The position numbers and the translations under genes were made by a program. Positions 31,433 through 40,469 of a stretch of 64,000 nucleotides of DNA are shown in pieces (within the stretch, counting starts at the first letter, position 1; each line of letters starts with the position of its first letter). Source of the DNA: Micromonospora carbonacea (GTDB taxonomy: Bacteria; Actinomycetota; Actinomycetes; Mycobacteriales; Micromonosporaceae); contig NZ_JACHMZ010000001.1 in assembly GCF_014205165.1 (NCBI RefSeq), positions 5,376,501 through 5,440,500 on the forward strand, given 5' to 3'. Below the pieces are notes generated by a model. The model saw only the letters and a list, made by a program, of their open reading frames with translations. It did not search any database and had not been told where the DNA came from.

Positions 31433-32594
31433 GGGCCCAGGGCGCCGCCGAGAAGTTGCGCCGGGCGCGCTCGGCGTAGATCGCCCGGGGCAGCTCCGGC
31501 ACCTCCTCGGTGGTGAGCAGGCCGGTCAGCGTGCGGGTCACCGCCGCCGCGTCGCCGGGCACCGCGGGCGTGCGCAGCGCCGCCGGCTGCCCGATCTCGT
31601 CGAGGAAGTCGTCGCACTTGCGCTGGTACGGCACGAGGGTGAACGGTACCCCCGCCAGGTACGCGAAGACGGCCCCGTGCAGCCGCATGTGCAGCCCGAG
31701 GTCGCAGCGCTTCATCTCGTCCCAGCAGGCCCGCACGCCGTCGCGGGCGGTGACGACCCGCACGTCGCAGTGCCCGGCGACGGCGGCCCGCAGCCGCTCG
31801 CCGACCCGCTCGTCGCCGTGCAGCGGGTGGGTGTTGAACACGAACACGGTGACGTCGACGGGCTCGGCGCGCACCAGCGCGCGCACCCCCTCGACCAGGG
31901 CGTCCTCGCGGCGGCGCACGTCGGCGTCGGCGGCCTCGTAGTCGACGCCGAGCAGGGTCACGCCGAGGCGGGCCCGGCCGGTGGGACGCGGCCGGCGCGG
32001 CGGGACCGGCTCGCCGAGCGCCTCCGGCAGCAGGCCGGCGAGGTCACCGGCGGGCACCAGCACGCCCGGGTAGCCGGCCCGTTCGAGGACCTCGGCGGAG
32101 GCGATGTCGCGTACGCCGATGAAGGCGACCCGGCGCAGGACGCGCAGCAACCGGCGCTCGGAGGCGGCGGAGACGAACGGGCCGACGGAGACCCCGACGG
32201 CGGCCATCGGATGCCCGGACACCCCGGAGAAGAGCGAGAAGACCTTCTTCTCGCTCAGCGGCCCCATCTCGCGGAACACGGAGCCGCCGCCGAAGACCAG
32301 CATGGTGGAGCGGCGCAGCAGGGCGGCCTTGTTGAGCACCCAGCCGGCCCGGTCGGCGGTGCCGCGCGAGCGGTACCAGCGCGGGTCCATGCCGGTGCGC
32401 TCCGGCGGCAGGTCCACCATGGGCGGCGCGGCGAAGACGGGCTCCTCGGCTCCCCAGTAGACCCGGGTCGCCCAGTCCATCACGACGCAGAAGGCGTTGT
32501 CGCCGACGTTCTCCATGCCGTAGTAGCCGACGACCAGGGGCCGACGGGCCACGGCGGCCGGCGCGGGACGGGTGGGGGCCGGTTCAGGACGCAC
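31425..32594 (-). CDS. Polysaccharide pyruvyl transferase
   Basis: 389 residues. N-terminal VVGYYGMENVGDNAF is the conserved start of the family (Y-x-G..N-x-G-D), FGGGSVFREMGPLS and MAAVGVSVGPF are further family blocks, and MRLHGAVFAYLAGVPF with H and E/D residues is the C-terminal nucleotide-binding part. These enzymes add a pyruvate ketal from PEP to a sugar, giving the polymer negative charge; pyruvylated polymers can also anchor SLH proteins. Sits between Wzx and the GH10 enzyme, overlapping both (11 and 8 bp). Confidence 0.9.
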   Translation of the reverse strand: MRPEPAPTRPAPAAVARRPLVVGYYGMENVGDNAFCVVMDWATRVYWGAEEPVFAAPPMVDLPPERTGMDPRWYRSRGTADRAGWVLNKAALLRRSTMLVFGGGSVFREMGPLSEKKVFSLFSGVSGHPMAAVGVSVGPFVSAASERRLLRVLRRVAFIGVRDIASAEVLERAGYPGVLVPAGDLAGLLPEALGEPVPPRRPRPTGRARLGVTLLGVDYEAADADVRRREDALVEGVRALVRAEPVDVTVFVFNTHPLHGDERVGERLRAAVAGHCDVRVVTARDGVRACWDEMKRCDLGLHMRLHGAVFAYLAGVPFTLVPYQRKCDDFLDEIGQPAALRTPAVPGDAAAVTRTLTGLLTTEEVPELPRAIYAERARRNFSAAPWARG

Positions 32595-34053
32595 GGGGAG
32601 CCTCCCTGCTCAAGCGCCTGCGCAGGTCGCGCCAGGTGGGCAGCGGGGCGTCGCCCACGACGCCCCGTCGGGCGGCGACCCAGAGCAGGCAGCAGAGTAC
32701 CGCCTCCGCCAGCACCGTCGCCCCGGCGGCACCGCGCACGCCCCACGCCGGGACGGCCACCGCCAGCGCCGCCAGCAGCACCACGGCGCCCACGGCCTGG
32801 TACACCACCTTGCGGCGCAGCAGCCCGCCGCTGGTCAGCAGCGCGGCCACGGCGGCGCCGCCGAACCGGAACGGCACCGCCAGCGCCAGCACCGCCAGCA
32901 CCGGCGCGGCGTCGCGGTATTCCGGGCCGAACACCACCGGCAGGGCCACCAGGCCGCCGACCGCCACCGCCGCCGCGACGACCACGCCGAGCGCGACCAT
33001 CCCGGCGCTGCCCCAGCGGTACGCCAGCAGCACCGCCTCGGCGTCCGAGCCGGCCCAGCGGTGCAGCTTGCCCAGCAGGTACTGCTGGTAGACGACCCGG
33101 GGCACCAGGTAGACGGCGGTGAGCACGGCCATCGGCACGGCGAGCAGGGCCGCCTCCGCCCCGCCGAGCAGCTCGGCGGCGAGGACCGTGCCGAAGTGGA
33201 TGCCGAGCAGGTAGCAGACGTTGCCGAGCACGTACGGGGTGGCCGCCCCCAGCAGCTCGCCCAGCCGGGGGCCGGCGTCGAGGCCCCCGACCGGGACGGC
33301 GGGGCCAGCCGGGACGACAGCGGGGGCCGGGACGGCGGCGGGGGCCGGGTGGCCCTCCAGCGGCATCGCGCCGCGCCGGAACTCGCGGGTGGCCAGCAGG
33401 CAGGCGGCGACGGTGGCCACGGCGACGACCGCGTACCCGGCCGCCGCGGCGACGACCGACAGCCCGGCCGCCCAGACCGCCACGGTGACCAGCACCCGGC
33501 CCAGGTGGGGGGCCAACTGGAGGGCGGACAGGCCCCGGTAGTCGCCGCGCAGCTGCCGCACCGAGCCGGCCAGCGCGAGCGCCGCCTGGGCCGCCACGAC
33601 GGTGGCGAGCAGGGCCCGCACCGCCGCCGTGGCGTCGGGCAGCTCGGCGGCGCTCCAGGCCAGCACGCCGAGCAGCAGCGCCGCGCAGGCCGCGCCGGCC
33701 AGCCGCAGCGACGGCCCCACCCACCGGTACGCCCGCGCGCCCTCCTGCCCGAACACCTGCAACCACAGCTCGGAGACGCCGAACACGGCCAGCGGCGCGG
33801 TCAGCGACACCACGGCCAGCACGGCGGTGAACGAGCCGAAGTCCTCCCGGGTGAGCGTGCGGGCGAGCAGCACCTGGCTGCCGAACGCGGCGACGGTGAC
33901 GCCGGCCTGGCTCAGCCCCAGCAGGCCGACCTGGGCCAGCATCGTGGCCGCCCGACCGCGCCCGGGCCTCGGGTGCGGCCCGGGGCCGGAGTCCGGCTCC
34001 GGGCCGCGCCGCGGTTCGCCGCCGCGCCCGGCGTCAACGGCCGAGGCTGACAA
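32584..34053 (-). CDS. Wzx-type polysaccharide flippase
   Basis: 489 residues with 12-14 hydrophobic segments, typical of the MOP superfamily O-antigen/EPS translocase. It begins with a ~35-residue cytosolic Gly/Arg/Pro stretch, then MLAQVGLLGLSQAGVTVAAFGSQVLLARTLT in outline, the usual first helices and loop, and LTREDFGSFTAVLAVV. A Gly/Pro/Ala-rich insertion (PAPAVVPAGPAVPVGGLDAGP) lies mid-protein. It flips the lipid-linked repeat unit across the membrane. Overlaps the upstream glycosyltransferase by 20 bp and the downstream pyruvyl transferase by 11 bp. Confidence 0.85.
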   Translation of the reverse strand: MSASAVDAGRGGEPRRGPEPDSGPGPHPRPGRGRAATMLAQVGLLGLSQAGVTVAAFGSQVLLARTLTREDFGSFTAVLAVVSLTAPLAVFGVSELWLQVFGQEGARAYRWVGPSLRLAGAACAALLLGVLAWSAAELPDATAAVRALLATVVAAQAALALAGSVRQLRGDYRGLSALQLAPHLGRVLVTVAVWAAGLSVVAAAAGYAVVAVATVAACLLATREFRRGAMPLEGHPAPAAVPAPAVVPAGPAVPVGGLDAGPRLGELLGAATPYVLGNVCYLLGIHFGTVLAAELLGGAEAALLAVPMAVLTAVYLVPRVVYQQYLLGKLHRWAGSDAEAVLLAYRWGSAGMVALGVVVAAAVAVGGLVALPVVFGPEYRDAAPVLAVLALAVPFRFGGAAVAALLTSGGLLRRKVVYQAVGAVVLLAALAVAVPAWGVRGAAGATVLAEAVLCCLLWVAARRGVVGDAPLPTWRDLRRRLSREAPRAS

Positions 34054-34894
34054 GCCACTTCCCCGTCTCGCTGAGGGTGCGCAGCGCCTTGATGCCCAGC
34101 GCCACGCCGGGCGTCCGCGACGGGCGGTACATGTCGACCAGCCGGAACCAGAAGACCAGGCCGCCGAGGCGGCCCCGGGTGATGTTGCCGTCGTGCCGGC
34201 GGAACCGGACCACCGGGTGGGGCAGGTGCCGGGGGTGCACGCCGGCGCGCAGCGCCCGCAGCATCAGCTCCACGTCCTCGAAGAGCCGGAAGCTCTCGTC
34301 GTACCCGCCGATGCGCTCCAGCACCCGCCGGTCGATCGTGGTGCCGGAGTGCTTGAACGGCAGCCGGGGGCGGGTCAGCACGCCCAGCAGCATGGTGCGC
34401 GCCGACGTGTATTCGGGCAGCCGGATGCGCCGGGAGGCGTCGCCGCGCACCTCGTGGTAGTCGACGTAGACCCAGCCGCCGCCGGTGGCGGTGAGCAGGT
34501 CGTGCAGCCGGCCCAGCGCGTCGGCGGAGAGCTCGTCGTCGGAGTCCAGCACCGTGATGTAGCGGCCGGTCGCGGCGCGCAGGGCGACGTTGCGGGCCCG
34601 CGCGATGCCGCTCGGCGGCAGGCTGAGCACCCGGACCCGCCGGTCGGCGGACACGCCCGCCTCCGCCAGCACCCGGGTGACCGGGACGGCCGAGCCGTCG
34701 TCGACCACGACCAGCTCGAAGTCCCGGTGGTGGTTGGCCAGCACGCTGCGCACCGCGTCGACCAGCAGCTCGGCGCGGTCGCGGACCACGATGCAGACCG
34801 AGAACGTCGGCACCACGGCCGCGTCGTCGCCCGCGTGCGCCACCCCGTCCGCGTCGTGCTCACCCTGGACGGACGCCGGCAGTGGATGCCTCAT
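34034..34894 (-). CDS. GT2 family glycosyltransferase (EPS)
   Basis: 286 residues. GT-A signature: FSVCIVVRDRAELLVDAV, ELVVVDDGSAVP, ARNVALRAATGRYITVLDSDDELS with the metal-binding Asp residues, and LFEDVELMLRALRAG with the catalytic acidic pair. WVYVDYHEVRGD lies between. No membrane spans. It adds one sugar of the repeat unit on the inner face of the membrane. Its start overlaps the polymerase gene by 35 bp and its stop overlaps wzx by 20 bp. The first ~28 residues before FSV are not conserved-looking, so a shorter start is possible. Confidence 0.88.
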   Translation of the reverse strand: MRHPLPASVQGEHDADGVAHAGDDAAVVPTFSVCIVVRDRAELLVDAVRSVLANHHRDFELVVVDDGSAVPVTRVLAEAGVSADRRVRVLSLPPSGIARARNVALRAATGRYITVLDSDDELSADALGRLHDLLTATGGGWVYVDYHEVRGDASRRIRLPEYTSARTMLLGVLTRPRLPFKHSGTTIDRRVLERIGGYDESFRLFEDVELMLRALRAGVHPRHLPHPVVRFRRHDGNITRGRLGGLVFWFRLVDMYRPSRTPGVALGIKALRTLSETGKWLVSLGR

Positions 34895-36347
34895 CGAGCC
34901 GCCCCTCCTCCCCCCGTTCGACCTCGGCCGCGACCGTGGCGTCGCCCGGCGACGCGCCCGCCGCGCCGCCCAGCGACAGGATCACCAGCTGCCCGAAGAG
35001 GAACAGCCACATGAAGTACGGGTACGCCATCGGCTTCTGGGTGAGCCCGAAGAGCACGAAGACCGCGTAGAGCACGCCGAGCGCCCAGCGCTGCGCCGGG
35101 TCGGCGCACCGCCGCCGGACGACGACGTGGAGGCCGGCGACGATCCCGACGACCGCGACGAGGCCGACGACGCCCCAGACGACGAGGATGCGCAGCAGGT
35201 CGTTGTGCATGTCCCACGGCTCGTAGCCGAACCCGAAGAGCCAGACGTCCGGCGTGGACCGGTGCAGGACGCGGGCCACGTCGTTCCAGATCGCGCCCCG
35301 GCCGTGCATGAACGTGTCGGAGCGTACGTCGAGCGAGCCGACCTCGGTCAGCGCCACCCCGGCCCGGTCCCGGACGGTCTCGCCCGCGAGCGCGACGGCG
35401 ACCCCGCCGGCCGCGACCAGGCCGGCGGCCACGGCCACGACCCGCCGCCGGCCGACGCGGGTGCCCAGCGCGGCCCGCAGGGCCCCCAGCCGCCGCGCCT
35501 CGAAGGCGGCCACGATCACCAGCAGGCAGCCGATGGTGAGCCGGTGCAGCGACACCGCGCCGGTGGCCACGAAGAGGCCGATCAGCGCGTAGCGGCGCAG
35601 GGGCGTCAGGCGCAGCCGGTCGCCGGCCGCCCGGAGCCGGTCGCCGAGCACGTAGCAGAGGAACACCGAGAACATCAGCAGCCGCCCGAGCGACATCGGG
35701 TGGTAGTAGCCCCCCGACGCCCGGCCGATCTTCTGGCCGGGCAGCTCGAAGTAGAACGAGTAGGGCACGACGCCCACCACCTGGAGCCAGGCCAGCGCGC
35801 AGTGGACGACCGCGCCGGCCAGCACGACGGCCGCCACCCCGGCCAGCCGGCGGACGGGGAACCGGGCCGGGCTCATCAGCGCCATCCCGATCAGCGCCGC
35901 CGGGGCGAAGCTGACCAGCAGCCGCACCGCCTCGGCGGGGATCGCCGAGGCGGGGTCGAGCCGTGGACCGTAGATGGGATAGCGACGGATGTCGAACAGG
36001 GCCAGCAGGTCGGCGCGCGGACCGGCCGCCAGGTAGCTGAACCCGGAGACGACCAGCAGCAGGGCGAGGGCGAGCAGCATCGCCAGCACGGGGCGCGGCG
36101 GCAGCCGGCGGGCCGCGAGCACCGCCGCCGCGAGGGCGGCCAGCATGCAGCCCGCCCCGACGGCGCTGAGCAGGACGCCCAGGTCGACCCCGCCACCCGC
36201 GTCGCGCTCGCCGATGTCGAGCAGGGGCTTGACCGCGATCAGCGCCAGCGCGGCGGTGGCGAGGTGGCCGGCGGCCCGGTCGAGCCGCTCCGGCGTGCCG
36301 CCCGCGAGCCGGGGGCCGGGGGCGGTGAGCGGCGTGGGACTGTCCAC
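34860..36347 (-). CDS. O-antigen ligase/Wzy-type polysaccharide polymerase
   Basis: 495 residues from GTG 36347 (VDSPTPLTAPGPR). About eleven hydrophobic segments and a large external loop (ETVRDRAGVALTEVG to FGFGYEPWDMHNDLLRI) containing HGRGAIWNDVARVL and WDMHNDLLRILVVWG, the pattern of Wzy_C/WaaL proteins with a functionally important HN. The frame is open to an ATG at 36482, but that part is Arg/Pro-rich and unlike membrane proteins, so the GTG is preferred. It is first in the EPS operon and polymerises flipped repeat units. No priming glycosyltransferase is in the window. Confidence 0.82.
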   Translation of the reverse strand: MDSPTPLTAPGPRLAGGTPERLDRAAGHLATAALALIAVKPLLDIGERDAGGGVDLGVLLSAVGAGCMLAALAAAVLAARRLPPRPVLAMLLALALLLVVSGFSYLAAGPRADLLALFDIRRYPIYGPRLDPASAIPAEAVRLLVSFAPAALIGMALMSPARFPVRRLAGVAAVVLAGAVVHCALAWLQVVGVVPYSFYFELPGQKIGRASGGYYHPMSLGRLLMFSVFLCYVLGDRLRAAGDRLRLTPLRRYALIGLFVATGAVSLHRLTIGCLLVIVAAFEARRLGALRAALGTRVGRRRVVAVAAGLVAAGGVAVALAGETVRDRAGVALTEVGSLDVRSDTFMHGRGAIWNDVARVLHRSTPDVWLFGFGYEPWDMHNDLLRILVVWGVVGLVAVVGIVAGLHVVVRRRCADPAQRWALGVLYAVFVLFGLTQKPMAYPYFMWLFLFGQLVILSLGGAAGASPGDATVAAEVERGEEGRLDEASTAGVRPG

Positions 36348-36493
36348 CTTGTCCAACCGTCGGTAAGGGGCGAAACACCAGGACGATACCAACGCGGGGG
36401 CCCGTCCGCTGACCCCGAGGCCGCCCGGCGGGGCGCGCGGCGACGCGACCCCGCCTTGCCGGCGCGGCGGCCCGTCCGGCAAGCTGGTCAGCC

Positions 36494-37351
36494 GTGCCGA
36501 GCCCCCTGCCCCGCCCCGTCCCGATCGGTGTGGTCATCGCCGCCCACGACGAGGCGAACGTCATCGGCGGCTGCCTGGACGCGCTGCTCGCCGACGCGGG
36601 CCCCGGCTCCGGCGTCGAGCTGGACATCGTCGTGGTGGCCAACGGCTGCACCGACGACACGGCGCGGGTGGCCGCCGCGCGGCCCGGCGTACGGGTGGTG
36701 GAGCTGGCCGAGGCGGGCAAGGCGGCCGCGCTGAACGCCGGGGACGCGGTGGCGCGCGGCTTCCCCCGGTTCTATCTGGACGCCGACGTGGTCCTCGGCC
36801 CCGGCGCGCTGCGCGCGATGGCCGCCGCGCTGACCGCCCCGGTGGACCCGCCGCTGGCCGTGACGCCCCGCCGGGAGATGGTCACCGCCGGCCGGCCGCT
36901 GCTGGTGCGCGCCTACTACGCCGTCAACACCCGGTTGCCGATCTTCGCCGACGCGCTGTTCGGCCGGGGCGTGCTGGGGGTGTCGGCGGCGGGACGGGAG
37001 CGCTTCGACCGGTTCCCGGCCGAGATCGCCGACGACCTCTTCCTGGACTCCCGGTTCGCCTCGGCCGAGAAGCGCGAGGTGTCGGCGGTGGCGTCGGTCG
37101 TGCAGACCCCCCGGACGCTGCGGGACCTGGTCCGCACGCTGGCCCGGGTGCGGGCCGGCAACGCCATGCTGCGCGCCTCGCACCCCGGGATCCGCCCGTC
37201 GGTCCCGTCGTCCTGGCTGCGGGACGTGGTGCTGCCCCGTCCCTGGCTCGCGCCGGCCGCGGTGGTCTACGTGGCCGTCACGCTCGCCGCCGCGCTGCGC
37301 GCCCGCCGCCACCCGCGCGGGGCGTGGGGCCGGGACACCTCGACCCGCTGA
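36494..37351 (+). CDS. GT2 family glycosyltransferase
   Basis: 285 residues. IGVVIAAHDEANVIGGCLDAL (GT-A entry), IVVVANGCTDDTARVA, GKAAALNAGDAVARGFPRFYLDADVV by its edges with the DxD-like LDADV, and EIADDLFLDSRF for the catalytic acidic residues. A C-terminal hydrophobic stretch (LAPAAVVYVAVTLAAAL) may touch the membrane. GTG start, divergent from the EPS operon with about 145 bp between it and the chosen wzy start. It probably belongs to the same polymer pathway, though separately transcribed. Confidence 0.85.
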   Translation: MPSPLPRPVPIGVVIAAHDEANVIGGCLDALLADAGPGSGVELDIVVVANGCTDDTARVAAARPGVRVVELAEAGKAAALNAGDAVARGFPRFYLDADVVLGPGALRAMAAALTAPVDPPLAVTPRREMVTAGRPLLVRAYYAVNTRLPIFADALFGRGVLGVSAAGRERFDRFPAEIADDLFLDSRFASAEKREVSAVASVVQTPRTLRDLVRTLARVRAGNAMLRASHPGIRPSVPSSWLRDVVLPRPWLAPAAVVYVAVTLAAALRARRHPRGAWGRDTSTR

Positions 37352-37390
37352 CCGGTCGACGCGACGGCGTGCCCGGCCCGACGCCCGCCC

Positions 37391-37486
37391 GGCGCGGCGG
37401 CACGGGGCACGACCGGCGTGACGACCCGGTTGGCGCGGCGGCACGGGGCGCGACCGGCCCGGCGGCCCGGTTGGCCCGGCGGCGGG
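37391..37486. repeat. 41-bp tandem repeat, 2.3 copies, between convergent genes
   Basis: Units start with GGCGCGGCGGCACGGGGC at 37391 and 37432; a third partial unit starts at 37473 and ends at the stop codon of the minus-strand gene. Second halves of the units differ by several bases. It fills the gap between the convergent GT2 and protease-like genes. Confidence 0.8.
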
Positions 37487-39496
37487 TCAGCGGCGCGGTC
37501 GTCGCCGCGCCAGCAGCACCACGCCGATCGCGAGCGCGGCGAGCAGCGCGCCGCCGAGCCCCGAGAACAGGACCGTGGGCAGGTTGGACTGCTCCGGTGC
37601 CGCCGTGGCGAGTTGCTCCCGGTCGGCGGCGCTCTGCCGGTACGCCTCGGCGAGCTCGTTGCCGTTGCCGCCCCGGGCGACGGCGTCCAGTTGGGACACC
37701 GCCGTGTCGTCCCGCCCGGTGAAGTACGCGTCCAGCCCGCGCCGGTAGAGCCGGTCGGCGTCGCCGAGCGCGGGCGTGGCCCCGGCCTCGGCGAGCAGCT
37801 CCCGGGCGGCGGTGACCGGCACCACGGCCCGGTTGGCCCCACCCGCCCCGGACCGGTCGTTGGTGAGCACGCCGACGACCCGGCCGGCGGGGTCGAGCGC
37901 GACGCCGCCGTGGGAGTAGATCCCGATGTCGTCGCCGATCCGGAACAGCGGCACCGGGCCCTGGCCGGTGTCGGTGGCGGTGACCTGCACGGTCTTCGAG
38001 CGCAGCGTGTAGGTGGCGTCGCGGAAGTCGGCGTCGACGGTGTGGTAGCCGGCGACCGCCACCACGCCGCCCGGCGTCAGCGCGGCGGCGTCGCCCAGCT
38101 CGACGGCGGGCAGGTCGGGCCGGGCGACCTTGACCAGGGCGAGGTCCCCGGCGTCGGCGGCCCGGGTGCGGACCACCTCCCCGGCGATCGCCGGGGTGCC
38201 GGTGAGCCCGCCGGTGGCCTGGTTGAGCTGCACGAAGACCTGGCTGGACGGGGGACGGTCCGGCTCCTTGCCGGTGAACCGGGTGCCGGCCGTCCGCGAC
38301 CGGACCCAGCCGTCGAGCGCGCCCGAGGTGAGCTTCTTGCCGGCGACGAGGATCCGGCCGAGGGTGTAGAGGGCCCGCTCCCGGGCGACCGGCTCGTCGG
38401 GGGCGACGCACTGGCCGTTGGTGAGCACGTGCCCGGCGGGGTCGACCACGAAGCCGCTGCACCGCCGCTGGAACGTGACGGGGGTCGGGTTGAGCAGCGC
38501 CCCGGTCCGCCCGTCGCGCAGGTATCCGTTGAACACGGCCTCGACGAAGACGAGCCCCGGCGCGGCGGTGGCGAGCGCCCGTTCCTGCGCGCTGTAGGGG
38601 GCCGCCTGGCTCCATGGGCGGAAGCCGGCGGCGGGGGTGACGGTCGGGAACGCCCCGGCGGGGCCGGCCGGCGACGGCGCGTCCGCGCCCCGGGTGACGG
38701 CCCAGGCCGCGAGCCCGCCGCCCGCGGCGAGCACGACCAGGGCCAGCGCCGCGACGCCGAGCCGCTGCCCGGTGCGCGGGCGGGGCGGCGGGGACGGCTG
38801 GATGCGCCGGGCGGGCGACGCGAACGGGTCGTGCGGCGGCGGGTCGGCGAACCCGGGGTGGGCGGCCGGCGGCTCCGCCGGCACGGTCGCGACGACCGGC
38901 GAGCCGGTGGCGTGCGCCGCCCAGACCGGCGGGGCCCCCGAGCCGGGCATCCCGGACACGGGCGCTCCGGAGGCGGGCACCGCCGAGCTGGGCGTTCCCG
39001 AGACCGGGACGCCGGAGGCGGGGACACCGGAGGCGGGCTGACCCGAGGCGGGTACGGCCGAGGCGGGCACGCCCGAGGTCGGCGTGGCCGTGGTCGGCCT
39101 GCCCGGGGTGGTCGGCGTGGCCGGGGTGGCCGGCGTGGGTGCCGGCGTCGCCCCCTGGGTGGCCGGGTCGCCGACGGGCTCCAGGTGGGGCGAGCGCAGC
39201 GGCATGCCGAGCAGGCCGAAGAGCTTGTCGGCGGCGTTCTCCACCTCGGCCGGGTAGGCCACCCAGGGGCGGGCGGCGGCGAAGTCGGCGTTGACGTAGC
39301 GGGGGCCGCCGGGGGTCTGCGCGAGGGTGTCCGCCGCGTTGGTGAACGCCTCCCGCCAGGGCCGGTCGGCGGCGGCGGCCCCCTCCAGCACGGCGATGGT
39401 CAGCAGCCGGTCCTGACCGTCCACCGCCCACCAGACGCTGCCGACCTGGCACACGCCCGACGCCTCGGTGAACCTGTACGGACCCTCCGGCTGCAT
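37487..39496 (-). CDS. Membrane-anchored trypsin-fold pseudoprotease
   Basis: 669 residues. Cytosolic N-terminal domain of ~100 residues (VCQVGSVWWAVDGQDRLLTIAVLEG), a Pro/Thr/Ser/Gly repeat linker (139-190), a span (247-268), an external trypsin-like domain (~300-560) and a C-terminal span (~640-662) with RRRPRR. In the protease fold CSGFVVDPAGHVLTNGQCV has Gln362 where TN-A-H-C/V carries the catalytic His, DLALVKV keeps the Asp (451), and YSHGGVALD has His where the Ser of GxSGG should stand. So two of three catalytic residues are replaced. Likely a sensor or binding protein. Alone on its strand; promoter not identified. Confidence 0.75.
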   Translation of the reverse strand: MQPEGPYRFTEASGVCQVGSVWWAVDGQDRLLTIAVLEGAAAADRPWREAFTNAADTLAQTPGGPRYVNADFAAARPWVAYPAEVENAADKLFGLLGMPLRSPHLEPVGDPATQGATPAPTPATPATPTTPGRPTTATPTSGVPASAVPASGQPASGVPASGVPVSGTPSSAVPASGAPVSGMPGSGAPPVWAAHATGSPVVATVPAEPPAAHPGFADPPPHDPFASPARRIQPSPPPRPRTGQRLGVAALALVVLAAGGGLAAWAVTRGADAPSPAGPAGAFPTVTPAAGFRPWSQAAPYSAQERALATAAPGLVFVEAVFNGYLRDGRTGALLNPTPVTFQRRCSGFVVDPAGHVLTNGQCVAPDEPVARERALYTLGRILVAGKKLTSGALDGWVRSRTAGTRFTGKEPDRPPSSQVFVQLNQATGGLTGTPAIAGEVVRTRAADAGDLALVKVARPDLPAVELGDAAALTPGGVVAVAGYHTVDADFRDATYTLRSKTVQVTATDTGQGPVPLFRIGDDIGIYSHGGVALDPAGRVVGVLTNDRSGAGGANRAVVPVTAARELLAEAGATPALGDADRLYRRGLDAYFTGRDDTAVSQLDAVARGGNGNELAEAYRQSAADREQLATAAPEQSNLPTVLFSGLGGALLAALAIGVVLLARRRPRR
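38927..39082 (-). repeat. Degenerate pentapeptide repeat coding region
   Basis: Codons 139-190 of the protease-like gene encode about ten units of the form (G/A)-V-P-A-S (SGVPASAVPASGQPASGVPA and on), alternating with SG. The DNA shows matching ~15-bp near-repeats. It forms an extended linker before the membrane span. Confidence 0.75.
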
Positions 39497-39566
39497 GCCC
39501 CACTCCTCTGTTCACCCGCCGTGCGGATAGTACCGAGGCGGCACGACGCGGGAGGCCGTCGCGGGG

Positions 39567-39595
39567 TTGCCTCTGAAAGTTCTCATGCATAGGGT
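39567..39595 (+). promoter_or_regulatory. hut operon promoter, leaderless
   Basis: TTGCCT (39567-39572), 17-bp spacer, TAGGGT (39590-39595), six bases, then ATG at 39602. Transcription should begin at the start codon of the rpiR-type gene. Confidence 0.6.
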
Positions 39596-39601
39596 CAGGC
39601 C

Positions 39602-40456
39602 ATGAATGAAGGAGGCACCTCCGGGGCGTCCGCCGCCCGGGTGCTCGACCTCTTCCAGGGCGTCCGGCTCACCCCGACGCAGCGGCGCATCGCGCACAGC
39701 CTGGTGCAGCACGCCGCCGCGGCGGCGTACCTGTCGGCGGCCGAGGTGGCCGAGCTGGCCGGCGTCAGCCAGCCGTCGGTGACCCGGTTCGCCGTCGCGC
39801 TCGGCCACGACGGCTACCCGGCGCTGCGCCGCCGGCTGCGCGAGCTGACCGGCGCCGCCGGCACCGACGAGCCCTCCGGCGGCAACGAGCTGCAACGCGC
39901 CGTCCACACCGAGGTGGCCAACCTGGAGCGGCTGGCCGGCGAGCTTGCCGACACCGACCGGATCGCCGCCGTCGGCAAGCTGCTCGCCGCGAGCCGCCCC
40001 CTGCCGGTGCTCGGGCTGCGGGCCGCCGCGCCGCTGGCCGCGTACTTCGCGTTCTTCGCCGCGAAGGTGCACCCCGACGTGCGGGTGCTCGACGACGGCG
40101 GCAGCCTGCTCGCCGACCGCCTGGAGCAGGCCGCATCGGCCGGCGCGACCGCCCTGCTGGCCTTCGTCCTGCCCCGCTACCCCCGGGAGACCCTCGACGC
40201 GCTGGCCGAGGCGCGGGCCGCCGGGCTGACGGTGGTGGCCATCACCGACTCGCCGGTCAGCCCCGCGACCGAGCACGCCGAGGTGGTGCTCCCGGCCGCC
40301 GTCGGCACCGACCTCGTGTTCGACCTGCACACCGCACCGATGACCCTGGCGATGGTGGTCCTGTCGGCCATCTGCGACGCCGCCCCCGCCGAGACCCAGC
40401 GCCGGCTGGAGGCCTTCGAGTCCTCCGCCGCCCGTCGCCAGTTGTTCCTCGGCTGA
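39602..40456 (+). CDS. RpiR/MurR-family regulator of the hut operon
   Basis: 284 residues. N-terminal HTH (residues ~15-75: [41 protein letters not shown]) and a C-terminal SIS domain (~125-260; [41 protein letters not shown]), which normally binds phosphosugars. Here it leads a histidine-degradation operon, so its ligand may be a pathway intermediate instead. Stop is 13 bp before hutU. Likely autoregulatory, from the leaderless promoter directly ahead. Confidence 0.88.
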   Translation: MNEGGTSGASAARVLDLFQGVRLTPTQRRIAHSLVQHAAAAAYLSAAEVAELAGVSQPSVTRFAVALGHDGYPALRRRLRELTGAAGTDEPSGGNELQRAVHTEVANLERLAGELADTDRIAAVGKLLAASRPLPVLGLRAAAPLAAYFAFFAAKVHPDVRVLDDGGSLLADRLEQAASAGATALLAFVLPRYPRETLDALAEARAAGLTVVAITDSPVSPATEHAEVVLPAAVGTDLVFDLHTAPMTLAMVVLSAICDAAPAETQRRLEAFESSAARRQLFLG

Positions 40457-40469
40457 GAGGAGAGACGAG

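Noticed and set aside
30022..31516. Long plus-strand frame opposite the GH10 gene
   Set aside because: It is antisense to a complete GH10 enzyme and has Gln/Arg/Gly-rich translation without domains.
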